Below, piece after piece: positions 35,480 through 46,263 of a DNA stretch of 64,000 nt (position 1 is its first letter; each line of letters begins with the position of its first letter). Location: the NCBI RefSeq assembly GCF_008831285.2, contig NC_045139.1, forward strand, positions 18,892,354 to 18,956,353. Direction: 5' to 3'. The stretch comes from Nymphaea colorata (Eukaryota > Streptophyta > Magnoliopsida > Nymphaeales > Nymphaeaceae). The position numbers and the translations under genes were made by a program. Under the pieces are notes generated by a model. That model was not told the DNA's origin. It saw nothing but the letters and a program-made list of their open reading frames with translations, and made no database searches.

Positions 35480-36420
35480 CTGTCCAGATGTAAGTGATGG
35501 GAACTAATATTAGATTAAGCTTGTCCAACTAAAATTTACGTACAAAGGCTATCGTGAAATTGAAGCAAACAAAAGCTTAAAAGAAGCAAATATCTACTAT
35601 TCTCGAAAAAGATGGCGCTCTCAAACGCAGAGGATGATATAATTTAGGAAGGCATGTTACTTAGTTCCCAGAGCATCCACAGCAACTAGCCTGTTTCAAC
35701 TACAGTCGTGCTCAGAACATAAATCTTCTAACTAGAACAATGCAATTGCAGATGCAACTGAAACAATAAAACAAGTCGATCTTGGAAGCGTGTCTTGCAT
35801 CCAAAATTAACAATGGAAGCAACTACGCTTCTATCATCAGAACACTGAACAAGAAAGCATACAGAAAAGAAAACAACAATCAAAGAACATACACAATCCC
35901 TATACGGAAGTTTGAGTGACCAACAGAAAACGAATCAACTCCTAAATTGGTAGCAAAAAATCGAACATAAGTAGCCGTTTTGTGTATGTATTATGTAAAA
36001 TTTTGGGTTCTTATCCGTTCTGAATGAACTCGACAATGAAGGAAGAAGAGTCGAAGAGGATACTGGGTAATGGCTATTCCGGAAGATGAAGAAACACGAC
36101 GGGACCAGTTAGTGGGCACACGAGGAATGAACTAAGACGAGTCACAAAGGCAATTTCCGAAAAAATGAAGGAAGAACGAGCCACGGAAAAGAATCCCGGA
36201 AATAGGTCTGGAAAACGGATCATGAAGTGAACTCCGGAAGCGAAGGAACTTCGGAAAGTAACAAAGGAATAAAAAGGAGAAAGAAAAGAAACGATTACCT
36301 CGCTACCCAAGAGAGCACGAGTTTCGGGGATTCATCAAAACTCTGAAGTATGTTGGCGCCTTGCCAGTTGCCCCCCGTATCAATTTGAACCCACCCGACC
36401 GGCAATGGCGGTTCTCTCTC
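35480..36420 (-). promoter_or_regulatory. MLH3: MLH3 5'UTR intron and leader exon
   Basis: A good acceptor (GGACAG|TTGTTGAAATGG) sits 8 nt before the ATG at 35471, with no in-frame coding sequence beyond it. A matching donor (TAGCGAG|GTAATCG) occurs at 36299/36298, preceded on the minus strand by a leader and a (GA)n tract at 36413-36436. This suggests a non-coding first exon near 36299-36420 and an 0.8-kb leader intron. Inferred from splice signals only. Confidence 0.55.
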
Positions 36421-36599
36421 TCTCTCTCTCTCTCTAATATGCGCATGCGGAGCATCCAAGTTCGTTACAACCTCTACTCCGGGTAAAGCCCATTTTACAG
36501 CCATAGGGTAGCAGTTAATTAAACAGAAGATTTGTGAATTTAGAATATGTTGTTTGGAGTTATCTTTTTGGTATTTTGTTTGGTTTTCTAGGCCCAGCA

Positions 36600-37940
36600 T
36601 TAAATCAAAGAATGCAAGATTTCATGCAGAAGGATCCATATCTGCATGGCTGAATATAAGTTTATCCAGAAGATCCAAACAACTAGATCCAAATTCATAG
36701 ATCAGCTTCTCCTCCATTCAAAACTCAAAAGGTCATCTTGTAAGACGCTTTTAGAACCTGAAATCAAAATTTTTCCCTAGTTATTTTGTCCTGCTTCTTT
36801 GCTTTATTTCATGTTTCATGTCCAGTTATTACCTTCAATCACCCTAAGAGGTGTAGAATAGTTAGTTAGACTAGTAGTCATTCAATTCATGTGAGTGTTA
36901 TTTCTCTAGAGTGCAAAAGTTAGATGTGTGACACTCTAGTTGATGGGTGTATCACTCTCCATCCAAGTCCCGAAGCAGTCCTACATACTAAAAGCAAGTG
37001 AAAATGGTCTTCAGTTTCTTCAGAAAACCTCCTCATCCCCTACCTTTAGTTGTCTTTCATCTTGAGTTTCTTCCTTTCTTTATCTTTGTTGTGGCTGACT
37101 TCATGGTTTATGATCTAATTAGATTGGAGTTGAGAGTTTTTCCAATGTCAAATTGGCTTTAGTGAATTCTCCCCCACTTAGAGGAGCGTCAACAACCCAG
37201 CCACCCTCACCCCCCTTTTCTCCTTCTCTTTCTATCGGTTAAAGAAACTAACAATAGGAAGTCCATCATTTTTACTGTTTAGCTGACCCCAGCATTGGTT
37301 CCCTGTGCATGCATTGCCTACTTCTCTCAACTTTGGTATCTTCTCTCAATTTTTGAGACAGATTCATAATGTTTACGTTATCAAAAGCTCCCTAAGGGGC
37401 TGTTTGTTGACGATAACATTCTACTATTGTACTATTAACTTGTCCCAAAAAATGAGGCAAAGTCAAAGAGTATTATCACAAGTGTTCTATGAATCTGTTC
37501 CATTTCTTGGATTAGATTAATAGGACAGTAACAATGTGTTACACTTGCCAACAACCACCTGCTATATTTGGTTTACTCTTGTTTCATGTCTTGGTTGATT
37601 CCTTTGGTCAGGCCTTTCAATGTAATTTTTTAGTGGAGAGTAAATTGCCAACATAGGAAACATCCTTTACAATGCTGTAGTTTACCACTTTCCATGACAT
37701 TCACGGATTTTTTGGCTGAAACCTTTTATTTTCATTTGCTTAAGTTTAAGTCTGACATGTTTCTTGAGCTTTTTTTTTTTTTTTGCACCCTTGCATTGAT
37801 GAATCCTTAAAGCTGATTTATGATGGCATCAAAATAGACTCTATTGAAGAATAAGACTGTACCCCTTGACATGCTCAAATAAATTTTGCATTAAAGAGAT
37901 CCATACTGTTGGTTGAGGCATTAATTTGATGCTTAGATGG
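36600..37940. other. Intergenic, upstream of MLH3; MITE-like remnants
   Basis: No coding sequence. A repeat near 36890-36985 (GGTGTATCACTCTCCATCCA and flanks) is related to 39060-39140 (GGTGTACCGCACCCCATCTA). At 37390-37560, text from GGGGCTGTTTGTTGACG to ACACTTGCCAACAACC resembles a MITE; it includes the reverse complement of the TTYGRGACAKATTCAT motif. Confidence 0.4.
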
Positions 37941-37949
37941 ACATAATTA

Positions 37950-38228
37950 AAGCAACATAGAATGTGATTTCGGGTGAGCGAGAGGGTCAATCCCATCGCC
38001 CAAAGCGAAGCCCGAAGGCTCCCCCATTCCCCTTGCCTCGGGGGTCTTGAGCTGCGTCGGTGTCAATGATAGAACATGACACCCTTCAACTTGGATGTCG
38101 TGTTCTACCACCTTAAGACACAGGAACATAGCGCCCACGTGAATCGAACTAGATATCTGCCTTTTACAAGTCTTTAGCTCTACTAACCTCCTACTTGCCC
38201 GAAAGCTGCAATAGTAGGCGTCTATCAA
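37950..38228 (-). mobile_element. Candidate tRNA-derived SINE
   Basis: On the minus strand the head (about 38200-38125) aligns with tRNA architecture: GGTTAGTAGAGC resembles a D-arm/A box, AAAGACTTGTAAAAGG lies where the anticodon arm would be, and TAGTTCGATTCACGTGGG carries a B-box-like T-arm (GTTCGATTC). It continues into a GC-richer body of about 150 bp unlike its AT-rich surroundings. It is not a functional tRNA gene, because stems are mismatched and there is no acceptor stem. No poly-A tail or target duplication is evident, so this is a candidate only. Confidence 0.45.
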
Positions 38229-41220
38229 CTAAAAATAAACAATTCTCTCTAGTTGGATATACTAGTGGTGATCTAATGGTAAGAGAGGGTTAAAGGGTTC
38301 GAAAATTTTTATAGGGGCCTAAATAAAATATTCAGAAATTTATACACTCAAATTTTCAAATTTTATAATTTTTTTTTTTGGTGGTGGGGGGTGGGGGAAA
38401 CCTCCGCCCCTGCTAAAGAACTCAATGCATATTTTAACAAAAATCTTTACCAAATACATTTTTTATGTTCTACCTTGAAGTTTTCACTAATTGTTGTTAA
38501 TCTCTCACTCATGGAAAGTTTTCGCTAATTATCTAAGCACATAACAAGTAGCACCTATTACTGAAATGATCAAATTATTTTCCTAATTTCATTAAACTGA
38601 GAGTGCATGAGAAGCACCATCTAATCCAAAAACCAGAATGGTACTTGTGACTTATGATGTATAGATCTAAGTGATTCTATTACCATCAAACATCAATATA
38701 GTTATAGTTATTAGTAGACAATGAGTAGAGACGCTAAAAAGGCTAGAGATAAGGAGAATGTTATGTTCTTAGATTACATGATCCTAGAAAATAGGTTCCA
38801 ATAATACCAAATTTATATTTCAAAAAATATAACGTGATTATTAAATAATCAAACACTGCACATAATCACGTCATGTTTATCTAAACAAGAACATGATGTT
38901 CTTAAAACAAGTATTCTAGGAACATATATTTTCAGAGCACAATATCCTTCTTAATATGCTCTTTAAATATCTCTACACCAACGTATAGCATAGCTGGTCA
39001 GGCAGGTGGCCGGTTGAAGGTGTATTGTCAATTTGATTTATATAGGTGTTACTTTCTTTAAACTTCAAATGGTGAGATCGTAACACCCATTGTTAGGTGT
39101 ACCGCACCCCATCTAGGTCCTGATGCTGCCCAAAACCTCGAGAGCAGGAGAAACATGCGGGTTGTATGTTGTTAACCTCTTGCTCACTAAAAATATCTCT
39201 ACATCAACAATCCATCATTTTTTGTGCTTCTTTTTTGGACATAGTATATAAGCAAGATAATGTTAGGTAAAGCCCCTATCAAACACCATAGCCAGGTGAT
39301 GTTGATCAACTGGATGTGCTTCCATAGAAATTAGCATAATCCACACACCATGGGCAGCTTATAAAGTAGAAAAAGCCATGACATACAAGGAAAAGCAAGA
39401 AAGCTAATAAACAACAAGAAAAGTATATGTGGCACTTTGTTTCCTCTGAAAATGAGTTGAATCAGCCTAAGGAATAAAAAAAGAAAAAAAAAAAAAAAAA
39501 ACACGCATGTTTTTGTTGTTTCATGTTTTTTTTTTTCAGTTTTTAACTACCAGATTTTGGTATTTTTCACCTTTTATTTTTTAAATTTCTGTTGCCTTTT
39601 CTTTTCTTGCCGAAAGATTAATTGTTTTAAAATTTGCGAATCTTTTTTTTTTTTCTTAAACAACTTTGACGTTTTATACGTGTACAAAAACTTTGTCATT
39701 TAAAACCCGAAAACGATACTTACGACTATCAATAGAACTGAATAATTCATCACATATATTAATTTATACATGCATATATGTTAATCATATAAAAACAAAC
39801 ATGCATGTGGACCTCCCGTGAGCCAAGCAAGACTTTTCACGTCCGGCCAATCTATATAAGAAAAAAAATAATTTCAGAAATAATTCAATTTCTTAAGAAC
39901 TGTGAGAGAAGCTTCCTCTTAGAAGCCCCACGAGCAATAAAATATGGAAAAGCAAGTCCTTCTTTAGTGTTCATCTATATAAATCTTGTGGTCTTAGCGA
40001 TAAATAAAACAGCTGTAGCAACTAAAGGAACTTTGAGATCAAAGCGATTGACAGTGGATTAGTGGACCAACTAAAGACCAATTATTGAAGGAAAATATAA
40101 TTCTTTAAAGATTTGGCAACTTATGATCTTCATTTCTTGGGTCATACTTCAAACAAAGAATAATCAGCATGACAAGCAACATAAAGTTTTAAAAAGGGAA
40201 AAAAAAAAAGGAAGTGGGAGACAGGTTCCCATTTAAATAGAATTTTCGCTTTTCTGGAGCATTCTTCGGAGGCCAAAAAGTTAGATTTAAATTTATAATA
40301 TGGATGCTTGGAATATTATCCAATACGCCAGTGCATGATGATGAGGAAATAAGTTACTAATCAATTCCTTTGAGCGGCACCCCAAAACCAAGATAAAAAC
40401 CAGGTTTTAAGCAAAATATCGTGTTTTTAACGGGGAAGTACTTCAATCCACACTGATAAACAACTAAATAGGGATGTGCATAGTTGTGTTGATTGACGTG
40501 GATTTCTTAAACTTAAATCAAATCAAGGAATTCGATCGACGTGGGTGGAAGAGGGAAGAAAGGATTAAATAAAACTTCCATGATCATCAACCCCCACATA
40601 AATTGTCCGGTGGCGAATAAAAAAATGCATCATGGCAGGTAAAACTAGTACTTAATTTTTTTTTCTTCTAATTAAAATCTAAGCCCCGTCTCATTAGGTA
40701 AATGCGAAGACTTCGCTGCCTATAAACTATTATATTCCTCAGGTCTTCGATAACCCTTTCTTTTCCTAACTCGAAAACGAAAGTTTTATAAAAAATAGTT
40801 GGTGATTTTGAGGGAAAACATCAATATACATGTGAAAAAGAAAATTAAACCGAATAATAAATGACCATAACAGCCCTCTCCATCATTTTCTATTAAACGG
40901 TTACTTTGTAACGTTCGAGGAATAGAGAAATAAAATGAATAGTTTGCGTGGTCATGTTTATAACTGATATGATATGATATGATATATGTATATATATACA
41001 CACACACAAAGGTAAACGAAAATTGTCTTAGTTTAACTTAATCCAATATAGTTTTTCGGTAATAAGCAATCATGTTCTTTTGAAACGGAATCATAAATAT
41101 GGAACCATGTTTTTTATTTTCAAACAAATAACACGATAACGTCTATCAAATTATGTTGGATCCTTAGTCACTAGTTCTATTATAGGGTTTTTAAAGAAAG
41201 ACCAAAAGAAAGGAAAAGGT
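38229..41220. other. Intergenic AT-rich DNA
   Basis: Contains the second copy of the AT-rich repeat (39470-39725), a fragment related to 36.9 kb at 39060-39140, and GATAT/TATA simple sequence at 40968-40998. No gene is recognised. Confidence 0.55.
39470..39725. repeat. AT-rich dispersed repeat, copy 2 (inverted relative to 30.7 kb)
   Basis: Long A-run and T-runs followed by text whose reverse complement matches the 30720-31110 copy (motifs TTTTCGGGTT, CAAAGTTGTTT, GCAAATTTTAAAA, in the same order). Confidence 0.6.
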
Positions 41221-41221
41221 T

Positions 41222-41440
41222 ATGGGGGCGTTTGGTTGACACTTTCTTTTAAACCCAGTTTTGTAAAATCTAGATTTTATGAAAACCAAGTTGTGTTAAT
41301 GAGCTTTAAAAACTTTGTTTTGTTGTTTGGATGATACATCCAAAAAACACGTAAAGGTTTTTCCCTCTTTTTGACAAAATCAGGTTTTGTCAAAACTGGG
41401 TTTGAAGAAAACTCAGTTTTGGTAGCACCCAAACACTCCA
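41222..41440. mobile_element. MITE-like element (GGGCGTTTGG / CCAAACACTCC ends)
   Basis: Starts GGGGGCGTTTGGTTGAC and ends GTAGCACCCAAACACTCC, giving imperfect inverted ends, with internal repeats of AAACCAAGTT/AAACTGGGTTT. This is the common layout of plant MITEs of the GGGxGTTTGG type. No confident target duplication. Confidence 0.5.
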
Positions 41441-42021
41441 AAACTTGGTTTTGAAGAACATTGAGAATCAAAATCATGTGCCATAGAATTTTATAAGCTG
41501 AAAAATTTTATATCATTCATTCGCAATAAGCTACATAGGTTCTTAATCATTGAAGCCGCACTTGCCAAATTAGTTTCTCAAAAAACTTGAAGAAGGAAAT
41601 AAATCTTCATCCTCGATAGAGAAGAAATCACGCTCAGACCAATCAATGCACCGCCATAACTTCTCCCACTAAAATCACGTTCATGACACTCAAATCTCAG
41701 ATTACGTTTCTAAAATTAAACAAGAAAGAATTTTCATTAACAGATTTGAATTACAAAAGAATCATTAACGCCTATGGCTCTCCGAATTATAGATCAAGAA
41801 AGAAAAACCAAAAGAAATAAAGAATTTGCTCGTTTGGTTGTCTGTTGTACAAATATTTGCTGGCGTCTCCAGAAAGATTTTCACGGTCATTGAATGGCCG
41901 GAACGCCGGTGGGCTGAACCTGCGAGCCCCTGTCCGCTGCACCCACGGGATGCTCCTACCGGTCCTAACTTTCTACAAGGATTTTGGATCCTAAATCCAA
42001 ATCTTTGAAGATCCAAACCGC

Positions 42022-43671
42022 TCACTTGTCTTCCCATACCGTCTTCAAGCCGCTCTCCGTCTCCGTCCCGAACCACCGCTGACTGAACTCTTTGAGCCGG
42101 AGGTCACGGACCTCACAGAACTTTGCCGGCCAGCCAGGCGGCTCGACGGGTTCGGACCCGAGACCGGGGGTTCGGTCCTTCGAGCTCAGGTTCTTGCTCT
42201 GCCTCCAGTCCACGACGTAGGCCGAGACCCTGCGCCGGAACTTGGCCCTGAACTCGGACCAGGCTTGGTACTTGTAGTGGTGAACCGAACCCACCTCCCT
42301 CTCCAACACGCTCGTCTCGAACCCATCCCTGAGCTCGAAGTGGTGCACCACGTTCAGCAGCGACTCCGCCAACGCCCCCGCCCGCACGATCGACTTGTGC
42401 CGCTGCTCCGCCCGTCTCCGGCAGTCGTACCCCTGCATCACGCCCGCCGGTGGGTGCTTCTTCTGTCCCGACGGCCCGAACTCGATGCACCGCGCCTGGA
42501 TCTGCCCCACCTCTTCGTCGCTTCCGGTGGCGGAAACGAGCTCCCGGAGCGCGTTTCTGGGGCTGGTGAGATTCGCCCAAGTCGGCGAGAAGAAGAACTC
42601 GTCGACGTCGATGAACATCGTCCACTTGCAGGAAGAGCCCCAGACGGATGCTGCCGAGTGGGAGAAGCCGGCTTCCTGAGTCTTCGGCCACGGCCACAGG
42701 ATTCGTGTCACGTTATAGTCGGCGAGATCCTCGGCGACGATCCTCTCCGTGTCGTCCTCGCTTCCGTTGTCGTAGAGCACGAACCGGTCGACGCCGAGGA
42801 ACGAGTGGTACATCACCCACTCCTTGAGGAACTTCCCGACATTGAAAACCATCGTGCTAGCGCAGAGCTCGTGTTCATAGCCGCCGGATGCGGTCGACGG
42901 CGACGCCTCCTGCAGCGGCGGGCGGTAGTACGCGACGGAAGGCATGATTCGACCGCCCACGTCGAGGGAGACCTTGCCGTAGACGCCAGGAGGAGGCGGA
43001 AGGCAGCGGAAGACCTCTTGGTACGAGCTGACGACGCGCGTGTATGCGATTCCACCCGGTCCAGATTCATCGCCGAAGACGCACCGGAGCTCATCCGTCG
43101 GAAAATTAACGCCCTGCCGGCTGTTTAACCCTTTAGCAAATACGACGACGTCGGAGGCCGTGGGAAGAGCCTCGTAGACAAGGAAGCTCCACCGGAGAAG
43201 CTCCGGCCGATCGGCAGGGAAGGGAACAGCGACGCTCTCCGTAACGAGAATCGGCTGGCGGAAGGGACTGAGACGCCGAACGCTCCGAGGAAGCTTGCAT
43301 CGGGCGGTGGTACGGTTCGACGGGAAAAGCACGCCGAATGGGCGGACGGGAGAGAAGGCCCCGTTCTGAAACAGGCAGCGGTCGCCGGAGAGAGTCGCAG
43401 CTGGGGGAAGCACGAGCAGCACCTCCCAATCGGAAACGAGCACCGCATCGACGGGAGAATCTCCCCGACCAGGAGCACTGTACGATTCCCGAATAAGGCT
43501 CTGCTCTTTCCCCTGCCCGACCGCGTATCGAACACGAAAATTACCGGCGACGGAATCGCCGGCAAAAGGGTAGCGAACGAACTGGAGGTAGAGATAGGCA
43601 GCGGAGATGCAAGCAAGCAGGCCGAAGACGACGGTCGCGCGGATGCTCCGGCGCATAGCTGCCGACCACAA
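42022..43671 (-). CDS. Glycosyltransferase family 92 (DUF23) protein
   Basis: One uninterrupted 549-aa frame. Residues 12-31 (ATVVFGLLACISAAYLYLQF) are a single signal-anchor helix, giving a type II membrane protein with a luminal catalytic domain, probably in the Golgi. GT92 hallmarks follow: ELCASTMVFNVGKFLKEWVM (about 268), VLYDNGSEDD (about 298), and the DxD-type metal/nucleotide-sugar motif MFIDVDEFFFSP (about 352-363). The C-terminal part has CIEFGPSG, HKSIVR, NVVHHFEL and VHHYKYQAW. Plant GT92 proteins include the pectic galactan synthases (GALS) and a larger uncharacterised group; this protein resembles the latter more, so acceptor and sugar are unknown. Either Met1 or Met6 could start. 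GC-rich third positions set it apart from its AT-rich surroundings. Antisense and out-of-frame frames over it are shadows. Confidence 0.93.
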   Translation of the reverse strand: MWSAAMRRSIRATVVFGLLACISAAYLYLQFVRYPFAGDSVAGNFRVRYAVGQGKEQSLIRESYSAPGRGDSPVDAVLVSDWEVLLVLPPAATLSGDRCLFQNGAFSPVRPFGVLFPSNRTTARCKLPRSVRRLSPFRQPILVTESVAVPFPADRPELLRWSFLVYEALPTASDVVVFAKGLNSRQGVNFPTDELRCVFGDESGPGGIAYTRVVSSYQEVFRCLPPPPGVYGKVSLDVGGRIMPSVAYYRPPLQEASPSTASGGYEHELCASTMVFNVGKFLKEWVMYHSFLGVDRFVLYDNGSEDDTERIVAEDLADYNVTRILWPWPKTQEAGFSHSAASVWGSSCKWTMFIDVDEFFFSPTWANLTSPRNALRELVSATGSDEEVGQIQARCIEFGPSGQKKHPPAGVMQGYDCRRRAEQRHKSIVRAGALAESLLNVVHHFELRDGFETSVLEREVGSVHHYKYQAWSEFRAKFRRRVSAYVVDWRQSKNLSSKDRTPGLGSEPVEPPGWPAKFCEVRDLRLKEFSQRWFGTETESGLKTVWEDK

Positions 43672-43730
43672 TTCCGGCCAGCCAGAGTCGTGAGTAACCG
43701 GACCAACTCTCTCGCTTCTCGCACCTCCGT

Positions 43731-43745
43731 CTCTTATTTATTTAA
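43731..43745 (-). promoter_or_regulatory. Possible TATA-like element of GT92 gene
   Basis: On the minus strand TTAAATAAATAAGAG lies about 60 bp before the ATG at 43671. It is the only AT box in the GC-rich proximal region. The very short leader this would imply makes it uncertain. Confidence 0.35.
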
Positions 43746-43799
43746 TTTTCCTCGCTCCGGTGGACTCGGTGCTTTCCTTGGCGGTGCTGCCTCAGATCT

Positions 43800-45750
43800 G
43801 ATCCATTTTTTATAATTTAAAAAATATTTTTGTGAAATTTAAAACGTAATAAAAGAAGCAGACACTGGGCTGGACTCCAGTAAACGAGACAAAGTTGGCG
43901 TTTGACTTTTGACTTTCTTCTCCTTCCGTTCCGCCGCCTGTTCAACTGGGCGTGCTTTGTTTGAACGTTTAGCCCTCGCCTTTTCAAATAAATTTCGAAA
44001 ATACCAGCTCCTACGCGGTGCGAACCCGATAGATAGATGCCGAGGGATCCGCGTTCAGCATTTTTTGGTCCGCATGATTTTTTTTTTTTTTTCCCACGAA
44101 AATTAATTTCCAATTCCAAACTCTAATAGTTAATAAAATATATTTACCTTCAATGCCAAGATTGTATAAACTTAAAAATTTCTTGAAATTGTTGAGCGAG
44201 TTATCATTATTAGCTTCTTCTATTTTATGTAAAGAAATCAAAACATTCAATCTCGTTTCGTTTCAAAATTCTGTTTCCAAATCGAATCACTGCTGCAGTT
44301 GATCCATAAAACGGCACTTGCTGGATCCAAAACCTGATCCAACTGACGCGCAAGTTTCTATTGTGCCTCCAAGTCGATCCAAATTGGAGCACCCCACCCG
44401 ATAAACAGACCCAGCGAAGCCAATTTGAAGGCTATAAATATTTTTCTAATAGGATTTCAAACTAGAATGTTTAACCCAAATCCAAATCCGAATCCAATAG
44501 GCATGGGATCCAACTTGGAGCAGTGCTGTGATCTTGCTGATCCAGCAGGATCCCTTTTTCTAGACGCTCTCTACACATCGCCTTCTTTGGTGGGGTTGGA
44601 AATAATGGCGGACCCAGAAAATTTTAGCAGGACCAGTTTTCACACCAGTCACACCGTAGCTCCGCTATTGCCTGGAAATCTTTGAAGGAAGTGGTCAATT
44701 CCATGACTTTGGCAGTGAGAGAAGAAAAAGTTGGACCGGCTTAGTCAACATAGATTTGAGATCGAGATCCAAACCCACACTGAAAACGAGTGGAAAACCC
44801 TTACCATTTAGGCATTTACTAAGAAAGGTTACGTTAGAGAGAGAAAGAAGTGTAATACCTGTTTGTCATGCAGAATTCGGATTCCGATACGGGAAAGAAC
44901 CGGACATGTATCAAGTCGCACTAATTCGAGTTGCCAGAGCGGAACCATACACCCTTGACAGGTATGGGCAAATAATTTTTTTACATTTTAATAATTGATC
45001 TAATAATTTTGAATTTATTTCATGAATTTACCATGAGATTTATATTAAATTGCAGAAACGCTGTCGCCGCCGGCCGTTTGGGAACATGAGGCGGGTCATT
45101 TATGATTACAGATGAGCGCAAAGTGGGAACACCGAGGCAAATTATTTGAAAAATATTGCTTTAAAAAAATAACTTGTGGAAAGTGTAACTCTTGGACACA
45201 AGGATATTTAAATCGCCGACTTTTAATTAATAAAAACTAAAAAAAATCATTTTTTTTGACATTCAAAAAACATTTTTTCATTGAGTAAAAATTACTAAAA
45301 CTGAAAAAAAAATGTCGCTAAATTACTAAAAAAAAATCTTAAAACTCATATTTTGCTAACAGTCTACAAACGCACAGACTTGGTAAGAAGAACATTATAT
45401 ATATATGTTTAGACTAATATTCATTATCGAAGTTCCAACAAGAATTTCACCCACCTGGTTAGTAGACTGCCAACTCTGATGAAGACCTCTTGTGGTTGAG
45501 CCATTAAAACAATGAAGAACTAAACAAAACAAGTGGCAAGTTAACTTGTTGCAAGGAATACTTTTATGTTAGAAAAAGACTAGTGTTCAATACTTAAAGT
45601 ATGTCTTTCTTGAGACTATTTGGTGGAATTGTCCCCGGTCTCCCTTGATCTGTTCAATTTGTATGCAGAAAAAGCACAAAAGTAAAACCTCTAAGCACTT
45701 TAGAGGCGTTTGAAATTCGCCTTTCTTATAGGGAAGCCCAATCTCCGCCC
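43800..45750. other. Intergenic, with repeat fragments
   Basis: A T-run at 44079-44092. A (AATCC)n-like GGATCC-rich fragment at 44470-44560. A short copy of the GGCGGACCCAG / GTAGCTCCGC element at 44610-44680. (AT) simple repeats at 45395-45405. No gene recognised. Confidence 0.5.
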
Positions 45751-45751
45751 G

Positions 45752-45858
45752 CCTGTAATAAGACTTTGGATGCCCCAATCACCATGGTAGAACTGGTTTT
45801 CGGCGGCCGGAAACCAGTTCTACCATGGTGATTGGGGCATCCAAAGTCTTATTACAGG
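45752..45858. repeat. 107-bp near-perfect palindrome
   Basis: The sequence from CCTGTAATAAGACTTTGGAT to ATCCAAAGTCTTATTACAGG is its own reverse complement around G45805. Arms 45752-45799 and 45811-45858 are a perfect 48-bp match. The next pair (T45800/G45810) is the only mismatch, then CGGC/GCCG completes the centre. Its right end touches the terminal repeat of the MITE that starts at 45859. It contains no ORF of interest. It could form a cruciform, or as RNA an almost fully paired hairpin. Confidence 0.95.
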
Positions 45859-46263
45859 TAGGGATGTCAATATATTCAATTTGATTCAATATCCAACTGA
45901 TCCGAAAAAATCTGATATGGAAAAAAAATTAATATCTGATTAAGAAATTAGATCAGATTCTGATTTAATAAATAGCATCCGATCGGATTCGGATATAAAT
46001 AAATGTCTGATCGGATTCAGATACGGATTCAAATTAGATTCATTTTTAAACAAATATCCTGCATCTAATGCTATCAAATTTTGAAATTTGGCAAAATTTG
46101 GTTCAAAATTCGGATTTGGATTCATATATAAATATAAAAATTGGATTTCAGATTCGGATATGACTTTTTTTGTTCGAATTTGAATCTGAATATGTGAATA
46201 TAAAAAAAAAGCAGATATAATTAAGGATATATCCAATCTTAGTCCGATCTGTTGACATCCCTA
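45859..46263. mobile_element. hAT-like MITE with TAGGGATGTCAA terminal repeats
   Basis: Starts TAGGGATGTCAA and ends TTGACATCCCTA, perfect 12-bp inverted ends 405 bp apart. The interior is dense in ATCCGATTCGGAT-like repeats typical of hAT-type MITEs, and there is no coding capacity. The expected 8-bp target duplication is not seen (left ATTACAGG, right CAGACAAA). This suggests rearrangement at the left end, where the palindrome abuts it. Confidence 0.8.

Noticed and set aside
38125-38200. Functional tRNA gene
   Set aside because: Only D-arm and T-arm-like parts are present; the acceptor stem and anticodon stem do not pair properly. Better explained as a SINE head.
42265-43128. 287-codon plus-strand frame and a 199-codon frame at 43125-43724
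   Set aside because: Shadows of the GC-rich GT92 coding sequence; the 549-aa minus frame has the family motifs.
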